Part shown: in pieces, positions 8,492 to 15,664 of the stretch
How positions within the stretch are numbered: the stretch's first letter is position 1
How the letters are laid out: each line of letters opens with the position of its first letter
Assembly (NCBI GenBank): GCA_947311115.1
Contig: CAMZKE010000098.1
Location: 1 to 34,722, forward strand
Length of the DNA stretch: 34,722 nucleotides
Source: an uncultured Bacteroidales bacterium
GTDB lineage: Bacteria > Bacteroidota > Bacteroidia > Bacteroidales > JAFGXI01
Direction of reading: 5' to 3'
Made by a program: the position numbers and the translations under genes
The notes under the pieces: generated by a model
What the model was told of the DNA's origin: nothing
Seen by the model: only the letters and a program-made list of their open reading frames with translations
Database searches by the model: none

Positions 8492-10411
8492 GTGAAGCTA
8501 ACTAAAACAAACATTCTACTATTAGTCATTATTATTGTAGGAACAATACTCCGATTTTACAATATTTTTAACTTACATTTTACAAACGATGAGCTTAGTG
8601 CTTTAAATCGTACAAGGTTCGATAGTTTTTCAGATTTAATAACTATTGGTGTTATGCCTGATGGTCACCCTGCACTAATTCAGGTATTTATGTATTTTTA
8701 CACAAAACTTTTTGGTTTTAGTGATTTTATTATAAAATTACCGTTTTTATTAATGGGAGTTGCTTCAATTTATTTATCATTTAAAATTGCTATTCGTTTT
8801 TCTACCACAACTTCCGGTTTAATTACAGCATCATTTATTGCTGTATTGCAATATACTGTAATGTACTCACAAATAGCACGTCCATATTCTTCCGGTTTAT
8901 TTTTTGTATTGTTAGCTGTATATTTTTTACAAGATTTTATTTTTAATGATAAAGTAAAAAAAACATCAATAATAGGATTTATAATTTTTAGTACATTAAG
9001 TAGTTACAATCATTATTTTTCTCTACTAACTATTTTACTGATAGCTGTTTCAGCATTATTTTTAGTAAAAAAAGAAAATCTTAAAATATATATCCTTTCA
9101 GGACTGGCAATAATATTACTTTTTGTACCACATATCCAAATTTCTATTCATCAGCTTAGTTTAGGAGGTTTAGCTTGGCTTAGCAAACCAACCCCGGAAT
9201 CAATATTAATGTATTTTGGCTACATATTTAATTATTGTTGGCTTTTATACTTTATAAATATTACTATATTAATTATCGGTTTAATTTTTAATAATGGATT
9301 TAAAACGCTTAAATACTCTGCATTTTCACTATTTGTTTTTGTGTTACCAATTATTATTGGATATGTATATTCCGTTAAAATATCGCCTATTTTACAGTTT
9401 TCAGTACTTATTTTTTCGTTTCCTTTTTTGTTAATGTTTATATCATCGTTTATAAAAGAACTAAGCTTTAAACTAAACACAATAATAGTAGGTATAATAC
9501 TTATATTAGGCATTACAAGTCTTACTATAGTACGAAAACACTATAAAATAACTTACAAATCTCCATTTTACAATATTGCAGAAAATTTATCTGATGATAT
9601 TAACAAATACGGCAACAATAATATTTCAGAAGTATTTACACTTAACGGAAATTTTTATGTAAATAAATATTTAAATGAATTTGAGATTGACACCACAAAA
9701 TTAAAAGCTAATTACCAAGTTAATAAATTTAATTTTATTGACTTTAAGAAATTCCTAGATAATTCTAATACTAACTATTTTGCACTTGGTTCAACAAATG
9801 GAGTTAGCGATTTATATTTATTAGATTTTATTAAAAAAAAATATCCATACTTAATTAAAGCAAATAATTCGTATTTTCTATTTTCAAAAACACTCGAAAC
9901 TCCTGTTATTAATACACATATTATTGACACGGTGTATAAAACAACACTAAGTTTTAGCAAAAACACACTGTGGAAATTCGATAACAACAAAGTTTTTACC
10001 GACACTATAACCTCTGAAAAATATTACTATTACAATACTGATGAATGGGGAATTTCAATAAACTTAAATTTAGATTCTATATTATCGGATAAAAATAATA
10101 TAATAATTACAAAAGCAGTTGTAAAGTCAGAACATAATAATGCGAATATTTTATTAGTTTCAGAAATAATTAATAATGACAGTTTATTACATTGGTCAAG
10201 CAGCAAAACCGTTGATTTCACTAATAACACAACAAATTCAACAACTATTTACAATTCTAAATTTTTACAAGATATTAATATAGGCAATAATACAATTTCT
10301 AAAATTTATTTATGGAATAAAGATAAAAATAAAATAAAGCTTTACTCTGTTGAAATTGTTATTTTAAAAGGCATAAAAAACCCGTATGGAAGATTAATGC
10401 CATTAGAATGA
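8492..10411 (+). CDS. GT39/ArnT-like integral-membrane glycosyltransferase
   Basis: 639 aa, GTG start 7 nt after plsY (in frame; no closer ATG). The N-terminal ~345 residues hold about ten transmembrane helices. The first periplasmic loop contains the Asp-Glu pair expected of GT-C enzymes (LHFTNDELSALNR, ~28-40), followed by MPDGHPAL and the ARPYSSG motif near 129-135, typical of the PMT/ArnT clan. Residues ~350-639 form a soluble, probably periplasmic, domain without a recognised fold. Such enzymes move a sugar from a polyprenyl-phosphate carrier to lipid A, protein or another acceptor; neither donor nor acceptor can be inferred here. The stop codon TGA lies inside the first bases of repeat copy A (aATGAacc), so the last residues may have been set by the repeat. 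Confidence 0.83.
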   Translation: MKLTKTNILLLVIIIVGTILRFYNIFNLHFTNDELSALNRTRFDSFSDLITIGVMPDGHPALIQVFMYFYTKLFGFSDFIIKLPFLLMGVASIYLSFKIAIRFSTTTSGLITASFIAVLQYTVMYSQIARPYSSGLFFVLLAVYFLQDFIFNDKVKKTSIIGFIIFSTLSSYNHYFSLLTILLIAVSALFLVKKENLKIYILSGLAIILLFVPHIQISIHQLSLGGLAWLSKPTPESILMYFGYIFNYCWLLYFINITILIIGLIFNNGFKTLKYSAFSLFVFVLPIIIGYVYSVKISPILQFSVLIFSFPFLLMFISSFIKELSFKLNTIIVGIILILGITSLTIVRKHYKITYKSPFYNIAENLSDDINKYGNNNISEVFTLNGNFYVNKYLNEFEIDTTKLKANYQVNKFNFIDFKKFLDNSNTNYFALGSTNGVSDLYLLDFIKKKYPYLIKANNSYFLFSKTLETPVINTHIIDTVYKTTLSFSKNTLWKFDNNKVFTDTITSEKYYYYNTDEWGISINLNLDSILSDKNNIIITKAVVKSEHNNANILLVSEIINNDSLLHWSSSKTVDFTNNTTNSTTIYNSKFLQDINIGNNTISKIYLWNKDKNKIKLYSVEIVILKGIKNPYGRLMPLE

Positions 10412-10507
10412 ACCTACTCGCCACAAGCTAACGAGGTATCATTATGGAATAATAATATTTTATACGCCTCAAAGGGGGAATTTAACCCCAACAGATTAAA
10501 AAATATT
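10407..10507 (+). repeat. Dispersed ~100-nt repeat, copy A
   Basis: Starts AATGAACCTACTCGCC, overlapping the end of the GT39 gene, and runs to GATTAAAAAATATT. It shares AATGAACCT, CTCGC, AAGC, ACGAGGT, TTGGAAT-like, GAATT and AACAGATTAAA blocks with copies B and C. It contains a hairpin CTCG...CGAG and a second GGGG...CCCC stem-loop near 10475-10489 at the position where copy B has a CCTA...TAGG stem. The conserved micro-frame MNLLAxS stops after seven codons in this copy. It sits upstream of the rpsO promoter. Confidence 0.75.
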
Positions 10508-10529
10508 TCATAATTAAAAATAAAAGCAA

Positions 10530-10537
10530 TACATTTG
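10530..10537 (+). promoter_or_regulatory. -7 promoter box for rpsO
   Basis: TACATTTG matches TAnnTTTG, followed by GCAG and a ~30-nt AT-rich untranslated leader before the rpsO ATG at 10573. The -33 region is poor (TTTC around 10506). Motif-based. Confidence 0.55.
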
Positions 10538-10572
10538 CAGGCTTAAATAAATAATTAATTAAATATAACAAA

Positions 10573-10845
10573 ATGACGTACTTAACTGCAAAAGAAAAGC
10601 AAGAGCTTTTTAGCAAGTACGGAAAGTCTAATACCGATACAGGTTCAACTGAGAGCCAGATAGCGTTATTTTCTGTCCGTATTGCTCACTTAACAGAACA
10701 CTTAAAGAGGAACAAGAAAGATTACAGCACACAAAAAGCGCTTGTTGGAATGGTTGGTAAAAGAAGAAAATTTCTAGATTACCTTAAAAGAAAAGATATT
10801 GAAAGATATCGTGCAATAGTTAAAGAACTTGGTTTACGTAAGTAA
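10573..10845 (+). CDS. rpsO: 30S ribosomal protein S15
   Basis: 90 aa, the normal family length. It carries the conserved S15 sequence TGSTESQIALFSVRIAHLTEHLK (~22-44), the three-way-junction-binding segment KDYSTQKALVGMVGKRRKFLDYL (~49-71), and the C-terminal RYRAIVKELGLRK. It binds 16S rRNA helices 20-22 in the small subunit. It is monocistronic here: its own -7 box lies upstream and a strong intrinsic terminator follows 18 nt after the stop. The leader may carry S15 autoregulation as in other bacteria, but no specific element is evident. Confidence 0.98.
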   Translation: MTYLTAKEKQELFSKYGKSNTDTGSTESQIALFSVRIAHLTEHLKRNKKDYSTQKALVGMVGKRRKFLDYLKRKDIERYRAIVKELGLRK

Positions 10846-10863
10846 TTTAACAATAAAAAAAAT

Positions 10864-10891
10864 AAAAAAGCAACCTTAAGGTTGCTTTTTT
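10864..10891 (+). terminator. Intrinsic terminator of rpsO
   Basis: Perfect 12-bp stem (AAAAAAGCAACC / GGTTGCTTTTTT) around a TTAA loop, with a run of seven T starting in the stem. The A- and T-tracts make it potentially bidirectional, but no gene converges directly on it. Confidence 0.92.
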
Positions 10892-10941
10892 TGTTATACT
10901 AAGTTTTGTTTTACTTACGTAAGCGTTAGGCAAAGCACATC

Positions 10942-11077
10942 TTAACCCGAATTATTCATAAAACTCAACAACACCACCCGTAAACTGCTTATATATAGCC
11001 TGTTACCGTAATACCCAAACAACCCCAATTTGGGTGGTGATACTTCGTTGCAAACCATTTGCAGTAATCATATACAG
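10942..11077 (+). repeat. Partial relative of the MITE-like element at 13676-13896
   Basis: Two modules of the downstream element recur here in the same relative order. One is a TIR-like TTAACCCGAATTATTCATA (10942-10960, one mismatch to the 13878-13896 end read in reverse complement). The other is a 38-nt block at 11040-11077 that matches the reverse complement of 13734-13771 with one mismatch. The sequence between the modules differs, and no second TIR is found after 11077, so this looks like a decayed or recombined copy. The whole 10892-11115 gap holds no gene. It also contains an 8-bp inverted repeat CACCACCC/GGGTGGTG and a palindrome CTTACGTAAG. Confidence 0.7.
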
Positions 11078-11115
11078 CCTGTATGCAGCGAGATCTAATT
11101 ATTTAATAGTAGTGA

Positions 11116-11832
11116 TTATTTATTGCCGGCAGCTTCCTCAACCAGTTGAGTAATCGATTTTGCTTGTCTGCTCCATGTCATAGTACATTTTGTGAATGCA
11201 TCAGGACTCATTCCTACATAAACAACAGGGTCGCCGTATTGATCTTTTGTATAGTAGTTAGCTTGTACTTCTTTGGTAACATTCCATACCATTATATCAG
11301 GATTTGTATCGTTTATTTGTGTTTTCACAAATTTGAATTTATGATAAACAATAATATCCATAGCATCTTCAACTACTTCCGGTAAATCTATATCGAAGAT
11401 TGTGAAAATTTCGTTAAATGTTTCCATTGTTGGAAATCTCATTTTAATTTCGAGAGTGAAATTATCAACAACTTTGTTTTTATCTATAAACCACTCTCCT
11501 TCTGTAAGTTGCATATCTGCATATTTAAACATTTCGTCCATTTTACTAGAAATACTAATAAATTTGCTCTCGCCATAAACTAAATACATAAATAGTGGTC
11601 CTGCTGTAGAATTAACAGAATTGGCATCATCTAAATGAAGATACGCAGGGAAAAATTCCATAACAGTATCCGTTACATTAACACCATTTTCATCAACAAT
11701 TTTATCAAGTTTCCAAACACCTTCCATTAAGTCGTTTGTCGGAGTTGGTTCATCTTCTTTTTCGCAAGATGAAATTGAAAATATTATTACAAAAATTAAT
11801 AATGTTCTAAAAAAAGTTGATTTTATACTCAT
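11116..11832 (-). CDS. Putative lipoprotein, lipocalin-like N-terminal part
   Basis: 238 aa. A lipoprotein signal peptide ends in a lipobox-like IFSISSC around Cys23, followed by an acidic, Pro/Thr-rich linker (EKEDEPTPTND), suggesting anchoring in the outer membrane. The mature start, MEGVWKLDKIVDENGVNVTDT, resembles the first strand of lipocalin-like Bacteroidetes lipoproteins ('W.l..i.d.nG'), but no motif further in confirms the fold. No function can be assigned. It is apparently monocistronic: a 96-nt gap separates it from gmhA upstream on the same strand, and the partial MITE-like sequence lies beyond its 3' end. Confidence 0.75.
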   Translation of the reverse strand: MSIKSTFFRTLLIFVIIFSISSCEKEDEPTPTNDLMEGVWKLDKIVDENGVNVTDTVMEFFPAYLHLDDANSVNSTAGPLFMYLVYGESKFISISSKMDEMFKYADMQLTEGEWFIDKNKVVDNFTLEIKMRFPTMETFNEIFTIFDIDLPEVVEDAMDIIVYHKFKFVKTQINDTNPDIMVWNVTKEVQANYYTKDQYGDPVVYVGMSPDAFTKCTMTWSRQAKSITQLVEEAAGNK

Positions 11833-11928
11833 AGTAGTAAATTTATGTTTTTCTTAACAAAATACAAATTAAAAATATATTTATAACCAATATTTTTATA
11901 AAATATAGGTTATTTATGATAAATAGCT

Positions 11929-12498
11929 TTAACGATGGAAAATATTACTTTCAACTAATTCGCATATAATATGACCAAGCATTATATGGCTTTCTTGAAT
12001 TATTGGTGTATCGGTACAAGGTACATTAAGTAAATAATCAGAAATATTCTTCATTTTACCACCTGTTTCGCCTGTTAATGCTACAGTTATCATATTTTTT
12101 TCTTTGGCAGTATTTATTGCTTTTATAATATTCTCAGAGTTTCCTGATGTTGAAATTGCAATTAAGACATCACCTTGCTTGCCTGCACCATCAATATAGC
12201 GAGAGTATATTTCGTTAAAAGAATAGTCGTTAGCTACGGCAGTAACATACGAACCATTTACATGAATAGCCTCTGCAAATAACGATGGGCGGTCAATATA
12301 ATAGCGACCTGATAGTTCTGCTGCAAGGTGTTGAGCATCAGCTGCACTTCCCCCATTACCACAAAATAAAACTTTTCCTCCGTTTTTGTAACAAGTAACT
12401 ATATCGTTAACAATTAGATTTATTTTATTAATTAATTCGGTATTTTCCGAAATAGTTTGTTTTACTTGTGCCGATTTTAAAATTCTTTCTTTAATCAT
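11929..12498 (-). CDS. gmhA: Sedoheptulose-7-phosphate isomerase
   Basis: 189 aa SIS-domain enzyme converting D-sedoheptulose 7-phosphate to D-glycero-manno-heptose 7-phosphate, the first step of nucleotide-activated heptose synthesis for LPS core or surface glycans. Motifs: FCGNGGSAADAQHLAAELSGRY (~45-66), STSGNSENIIKAI (~115-127, phosphate-binding SIS signature) and IIQESHIMLGHIICELVE (~164-181, catalytic Glu/His helix). Length is normal. The start overlaps the end of the GT4 gene by four bases (ATGA-type coupling), so the two are translated together. No hldE, gmhB or hldD is in the window. Confidence 0.93.
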   Translation of the reverse strand: MIKERILKSAQVKQTISENTELINKINLIVNDIVTCYKNGGKVLFCGNGGSAADAQHLAAELSGRYYIDRPSLFAEAIHVNGSYVTAVANDYSFNEIYSRYIDGAGKQGDVLIAISTSGNSENIIKAINTAKEKNMITVALTGETGGKMKNISDYLLNVPCTDTPIIQESHIMLGHIICELVESNIFHR

Positions 12499-13637
12499 TG
12501 TCCTTTTTTTAATTCATTAAATATATTAAAAATTGTTTGAGTTAGTTTATTCCATTCGTATTTTTCTTTTTCTTTTTCAATAAATGGAGCAAAGTGCTTT
12601 TCTCTTTTATTTATATAAAAATCAAGTAAAGAGTTGCTTATTTCGTTTGCATTTTTGCTTACTACATAACCACATTTATTATGCGGAACAATTTCGGGTA
12701 AACCGCCAACATTTGTAACCAGCATTGGTTTATTAAAATGGTAAGCAATTTGTGTAACACCACTTTGTGTTGCTGTTTTATATGGTTGTACAATAATATC
12801 GGATGCTGAAAAATATAAATTAACTTCATTATCAGGAATAAATTTTGAAACTAAAATTACATTATCTGTAATATTATTTTCTTTTATTTGGTTTGTATAT
12901 TTTTCTTTATTTGAGTAAAACTCACCAGCAACAATAAGTTTTATTCCTAACTGTTTTATTTCTTCGTTTTTCATTGCATCAAGCAATAAATCTAAACCTT
13001 TATAATCCCTAATTAAACCAAAAAATAAAATATATTTATTTTCTTTTGGTAACTTTAATTTATCGATAGCTTTCGATTTGTCTAATAAACTGCCATAAAT
13101 ATCGTAAATTGGATGAGGAGTATAGCTTATTATTTTTGAGCTGTTAATTTTACTAATATCGTTTAAAACAGCTTTTGACATTGTAATAAAAGCATCAACT
13201 GAATTTGTGAAATATTTAGATAAAGTTTGATCACCAATTCGTTTTTCGTGAGGAATAAAATTATCTACAATTGCAATAATTTTTGTTTTATTATTCTTTT
13301 TTACAATTCTCGATATTTTTCCTAATGATGGAGCCATAAAAGGCATCCAGTACCTTACGATTAAAATATCAGGACTGTCATTTTTTATTTTGTTACCAAC
13401 TTTTAACCAATTTAATGGGTTTACAGAATTTACTGAGCGTGTAATATTTAAATCTTTAGGAGCTTCATCGTCAGAAAATTGTGATTTGCCCGGAAACAAA
13501 AAATTGGGGTATTGAACAGTAAAAGTTTCAATTTTCACATTATGTCCTTCTGCAATTAACTCCTGTGCAAGACGATTGTTAAATGCTGCAATTCCTCCTC
13601 TGTATGGGTAAGCCGGACCTAAAAAAGTAATATTCAT
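12495..13637 (-). CDS. Glycosyltransferase family 4 (GT-B)
   Basis: About 380 aa. The start is taken as the ATG at 13637 (MNITFLGPAYPYRGGIAAFN) rather than the upstream in-frame ATG at 13673. The family Rossmann strand begins there, and a -7 box TATCTTTG lies exactly five bases before it, within the longer ORF. The N-terminal GT-B domain contains PYRGGIAAFNNRLAQEL. The C-terminal donor domain has ILFFGLIRDYKGLDLLLDAM, IVAGEFY and the donor-site stretch VQPYKTATQSGVTQIAYHFNKPMLVTNVGGLPEIV (EX7E-like region). It probably transfers a sugar from a nucleotide donor during LPS or surface glycan assembly, consistent with coupling to gmhA. Donor and acceptor are unknown. Confidence 0.87.
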   Translation of the reverse strand: MNITFLGPAYPYRGGIAAFNNRLAQELIAEGHNVKIETFTVQYPNFLFPGKSQFSDDEAPKDLNITRSVNSVNPLNWLKVGNKIKNDSPDILIVRYWMPFMAPSLGKISRIVKKNNKTKIIAIVDNFIPHEKRIGDQTLSKYFTNSVDAFITMSKAVLNDISKINSSKIISYTPHPIYDIYGSLLDKSKAIDKLKLPKENKYILFFGLIRDYKGLDLLLDAMKNEEIKQLGIKLIVAGEFYSNKEKYTNQIKENNITDNVILVSKFIPDNEVNLYFSASDIIVQPYKTATQSGVTQIAYHFNKPMLVTNVGGLPEIVPHNKCGYVVSKNANEISNSLLDFYINKREKHFAPFIEKEKEKYEWNKLTQTIFNIFNELKKGQ

Positions 13638-13642
13638 ATTTG

Positions 13643-13673
13643 CAAAGATAGGTTTGCTAAATATAACAGACAA
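13643..13673 (-). promoter_or_regulatory. Promoter of the GT4-gmhA unit, possibly leaderless
   Basis: Minus strand: TTGT (13673-13670), a 19-nt spacer, TATCTTTG (13650-13643), five bases, then ATG at 13637. A start site about five bases after the box would fall on the start codon. The -33 box lies within three bases of the MITE-like element end at 13676. Confidence 0.6.
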
Positions 13674-13675
13674 GT

Positions 13676-13896
13676 TTAACTCGCATTATTCATACGTTTT
13701 TCTTTTTCTTAAACAAGGCGTCGAACCATGCTTCTGTATATGAATACTGCAAATGGTTTGCAACGAAGTATAAGGAAAAGAAAAACGTATATGGAAAATA
13801 ATTACCACAATTTGGATAATTTGCAATTAGTGTTATTTACTTGTTTTGAGAAAATTAACTTCGTTTTTATTAAATTATATGAATAATGCGGGTTAA
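13676..13896. mobile_element. MITE-like element with 19-nt terminal inverted repeats and TTAA ends
   Basis: Left end TTAACTCGCATTATTCATA (13676-13694) and right end TATGAATAATGCGGGTTAA (13878-13896) are inverted repeats with 18 of 19 matches. Each outer end is TTAA, which could be a 4-bp target duplication followed by a CCCGC-type terminus. The 221-bp interior has no convincing gene. It has an internal inverted pair (CGTTTTTCTTTTTCTTA near 13695 and its near-complement near 13770-13789) and the 38-nt block (13734-13771) shared with 11040-11077. It looks non-autonomous. A TTAA-targeting transposase such as an IS1380/piggyBac-type enzyme is a guess from the ends only. The right TTAA supplies the mobA stop codon. 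Confidence 0.72.
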
Positions 13897-14444
13897 TTTA
13901 TATTGGCTAAATCTTCAGGATAATTAAGGTTTTTAAAGTAGATTAAATCATTTTCGGCAAAGTTTACGTAGTTTGTTTTACACATTGATATAAAATTAGT
14001 TAGCTTATAATTATTGAGTTGCAGTTGCTTTTCAATTATGTTAATACACTTTGTAGAGTATATTGCACAAGTTGGTTCTGTCTTGTTATTTATTATAGGT
14101 ATTGTAATGTCGTAATTGCTACAATTATTAATAAGTTTAGTAATAATATTTTGTGTTATATATGGCATATCAACAGCAATAATAAATGCTTTTTCGGTAT
14201 TGATTTTTTTTAAAATTGAATAAATACCTCCAATAGGACCTTTGTCTTTGTGTATATCTTTAATAATATTATAATTGCAATTATAATTAGTGTTTGCACT
14301 AATAATTATCTCATTAAAAATAGAGGATAGTTTATCTATCTGTTTATTTAAAAGAGTTTTATTATTAATTTTAACAAGAGCTTTGTCTTGTTTCATTCTT
14401 GTGCTTTTTCCACCGGCTAATATTACGGCAGTAATATTATTCAT
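13893..14444 (-). CDS. mobA: Molybdenum cofactor guanylyltransferase (MobA-like)
   Basis: 183 aa nucleotidyltransferase (GT-A-like fold). Motifs: ILAGGKSTRMKQDKALVKI (8-26), the GTP-binding LAGGxSxRMGxDKA signature with Lys21, then KGPIGGIYSILK (~68-79) and VDMPYI (91-96, metal-binding Asp92). It would join GMP to molybdopterin to make the bis-MGD-type cofactor in the cytoplasm. It overlaps the end of tatC by eight bases, so it forms a unit with tatA-tatC. Since MGD-dependent oxidoreductases are classic Tat substrates, the pairing makes biological sense. No other cofactor gene is in the window. The stop codon TAA is part of the MITE-like right end, so the C-terminus may have been reset by insertion. 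A related nucleotidyltransferase such as MocA is less likely. Confidence 0.85.
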   Translation of the reverse strand: MNNITAVILAGGKSTRMKQDKALVKINNKTLLNKQIDKLSSIFNEIIISANTNYNCNYNIIKDIHKDKGPIGGIYSILKKINTEKAFIIAVDMPYITQNIITKLINNCSNYDITIPIINNKTEPTCAIYSTKCINIIEKQLQLNNYKLTNFISMCKTNYVNFAENDLIYFKNLNYPEDLANIN

Positions 14445-15282
14445 TTTCTTGCTGTTTCTTTAAGTTGTTTTTTACAACTCTAACAGTAATTTTAATACTT
14501 AATTCGTAAAGTAAATATAATGGAATAGAAACTAATACCTGACTAAATACATCAGGGGGTGTAATTATACCGGCAAGAATAAAAAATATAACTATTGCAT
14601 GTTTTCTGTATTTTCGTAATAATCCGGGAGTTACTAATCCTATTTTTGCAAGAAAAAATATTAATATAGGAAGCTCAAAAACTAAACCTGTAGCAAATGT
14701 AATACCTGTTATTATTGATAAATATGACGAAAATGAAATTTGGTTTAATACCGCTTCGCTTACTTGATAAGTACTTAAGAAGTTTATTGTAAGAGGTACA
14801 ATTAAAAAGTAACCAAACAATATACCAATTGTAAATAGTATAGAAACAGATAAAAGTGTAAGGTTAATATTTTTAATTTCGCCTATATTAAGTGCAGGTT
14901 TTACGAATTTCCAAATTTGGCTAATTAAAAAAGGAAATGCAAACATTAAACCTAAAACAAACGATACTATTAAGTGAGCTTTAAATTGACCGGCAAGCTG
15001 AATGTTAATTATTTGAAAGTTTTTTGTGTTAATACAAAGCGAAGCATTAATTAAATCGCCAAGTTTACACATAAGTCTGTTTGTGATAAAATCGGCTGAT
15101 TTTGGCTTTAAAATAATTTGGTCGAAAATAAAATCTTTAAACAAAAATGCAATTATTGCAAAAACTACAATAGCAATAACACCTTTCATAAGCCTTTTTC
15201 TAAGCTCATCAAGATGTTCAACAAAAGTCATATCTTTTTCTGTATGACTTTCTTTATTTGAGGCATTAACTGTTTCTGACAT
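14437..15282 (-). CDS. tatC: Sec-independent protein translocase TatC
   Basis: 281 aa with six transmembrane helices. It is the receptor of the twin-arginine pathway that recognises folded cargo with RR signal peptides. Diagnostic sequence: MTFVEHLDELRKRLMKG (~18-34, the conserved cytoplasmic N-terminus with the signal-binding Glu), FPFLISQIWKFVKPAL (~120-135), and GLVFELPILIFFLAKIGLVTPGLLRKYRKHAIVIFFILAGIITPPDVFSQ across TM5-TM6, with the Phe/Glu pair and P-D of the family. A ~40-residue insertion between TM1 and TM2 (CKLGDLINASLCINTKN) is longer than in E. coli and would be periplasmic. It lies 18 nt downstream of tatA and overlaps mobA by eight bases. Confidence 0.96.
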   Translation of the reverse strand: MSETVNASNKESHTEKDMTFVEHLDELRKRLMKGVIAIVVFAIIAFLFKDFIFDQIILKPKSADFITNRLMCKLGDLINASLCINTKNFQIINIQLAGQFKAHLIVSFVLGLMFAFPFLISQIWKFVKPALNIGEIKNINLTLLSVSILFTIGILFGYFLIVPLTINFLSTYQVSEAVLNQISFSSYLSIITGITFATGLVFELPILIFFLAKIGLVTPGLLRKYRKHAIVIFFILAGIITPPDVFSQVLVSIPLYLLYELSIKITVRVVKNNLKKQQENE

Positions 15283-15300
15283 TAAATAATTATATGTCGG

Positions 15301-15492
15301 TTATTTAGTTTCTGTAGTGTTTTTGTCCTCACCTGCACCACCTATACCATCTTTAAATTCTTTTACGCCTTTACCAAGACCACGCATTAATTCAGGAATT
15401 TTTCTACCACCAAAAAGTAATAAAACAATTACTAAAATAATTACAATCTCTTGCCCACCTAAGAATCCAAGTAATACTGTATTTGAAATCAT
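15301..15492 (-). CDS. tatA: Twin-arginine translocase subunit TatA/E
   Basis: 63 aa. A short N-terminus and one transmembrane helix (~8-26, [13 protein letters not shown]) are followed by the hinge [23 protein letters not shown] (the F-G hinge and amphipathic helix of TatA), and an acidic/polar tail. This is the oligomeric pore-forming subunit. No tatB gene is visible, so the system may be the minimal TatA-TatC type common in this phylum. It is first gene of tatA-tatC-mobA and has its own promoter upstream. Confidence 0.95.
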   Translation of the reverse strand: MISNTVLLGFLGGQEIVIILVIVLLLFGGRKIPELMRGLGKGVKEFKDGIGGAGEDKNTTETK

Positions 15493-15517
15493 TTGTATTT
15501 ATTTATTAATTCAATCA

Positions 15518-15546
15518 CAAAATTACTAAATATTATTGTTAACAAA
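15518..15546 (-). promoter_or_regulatory. Promoter of tatA-tatC-mobA
   Basis: Minus strand: TTTG (15546-15543), a 17-nt spacer, then TAATTTTG (15525-15518), matching TAnnTTTG. The tatA ATG is 25 nt downstream. Confidence 0.6.
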
Positions 15547-15651
15547 AATAATTCAAGCATATAAATACTTTTTTGTCTTATATTTAATTAATAGATAAAT
15601 ATCAATAATAAATATTTGAGTAGAACCAACAATAATAATAAGTATTTATAA

Positions 15652-15659
15652 TATATTTG
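15652..15659 (+). promoter_or_regulatory. -7 box of the porin-bioD unit, possibly leaderless
   Basis: TATATTTG (perfect TAnnTTTG), then five bases, then the GTG start codon at 15665. The spacing is identical to that at the GT4 gene. No good -33 box is visible. Confidence 0.5.
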
Positions 15660-15664
15660 TCATC

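Noticed and set aside
13638-13673. Longer GT4 start (MSVIFSKPIFAN...)
   Set aside because: The extra twelve residues precede the family's first strand, and their coding DNA contains the -33/-7 promoter; the ATG at 13637 is preferred.
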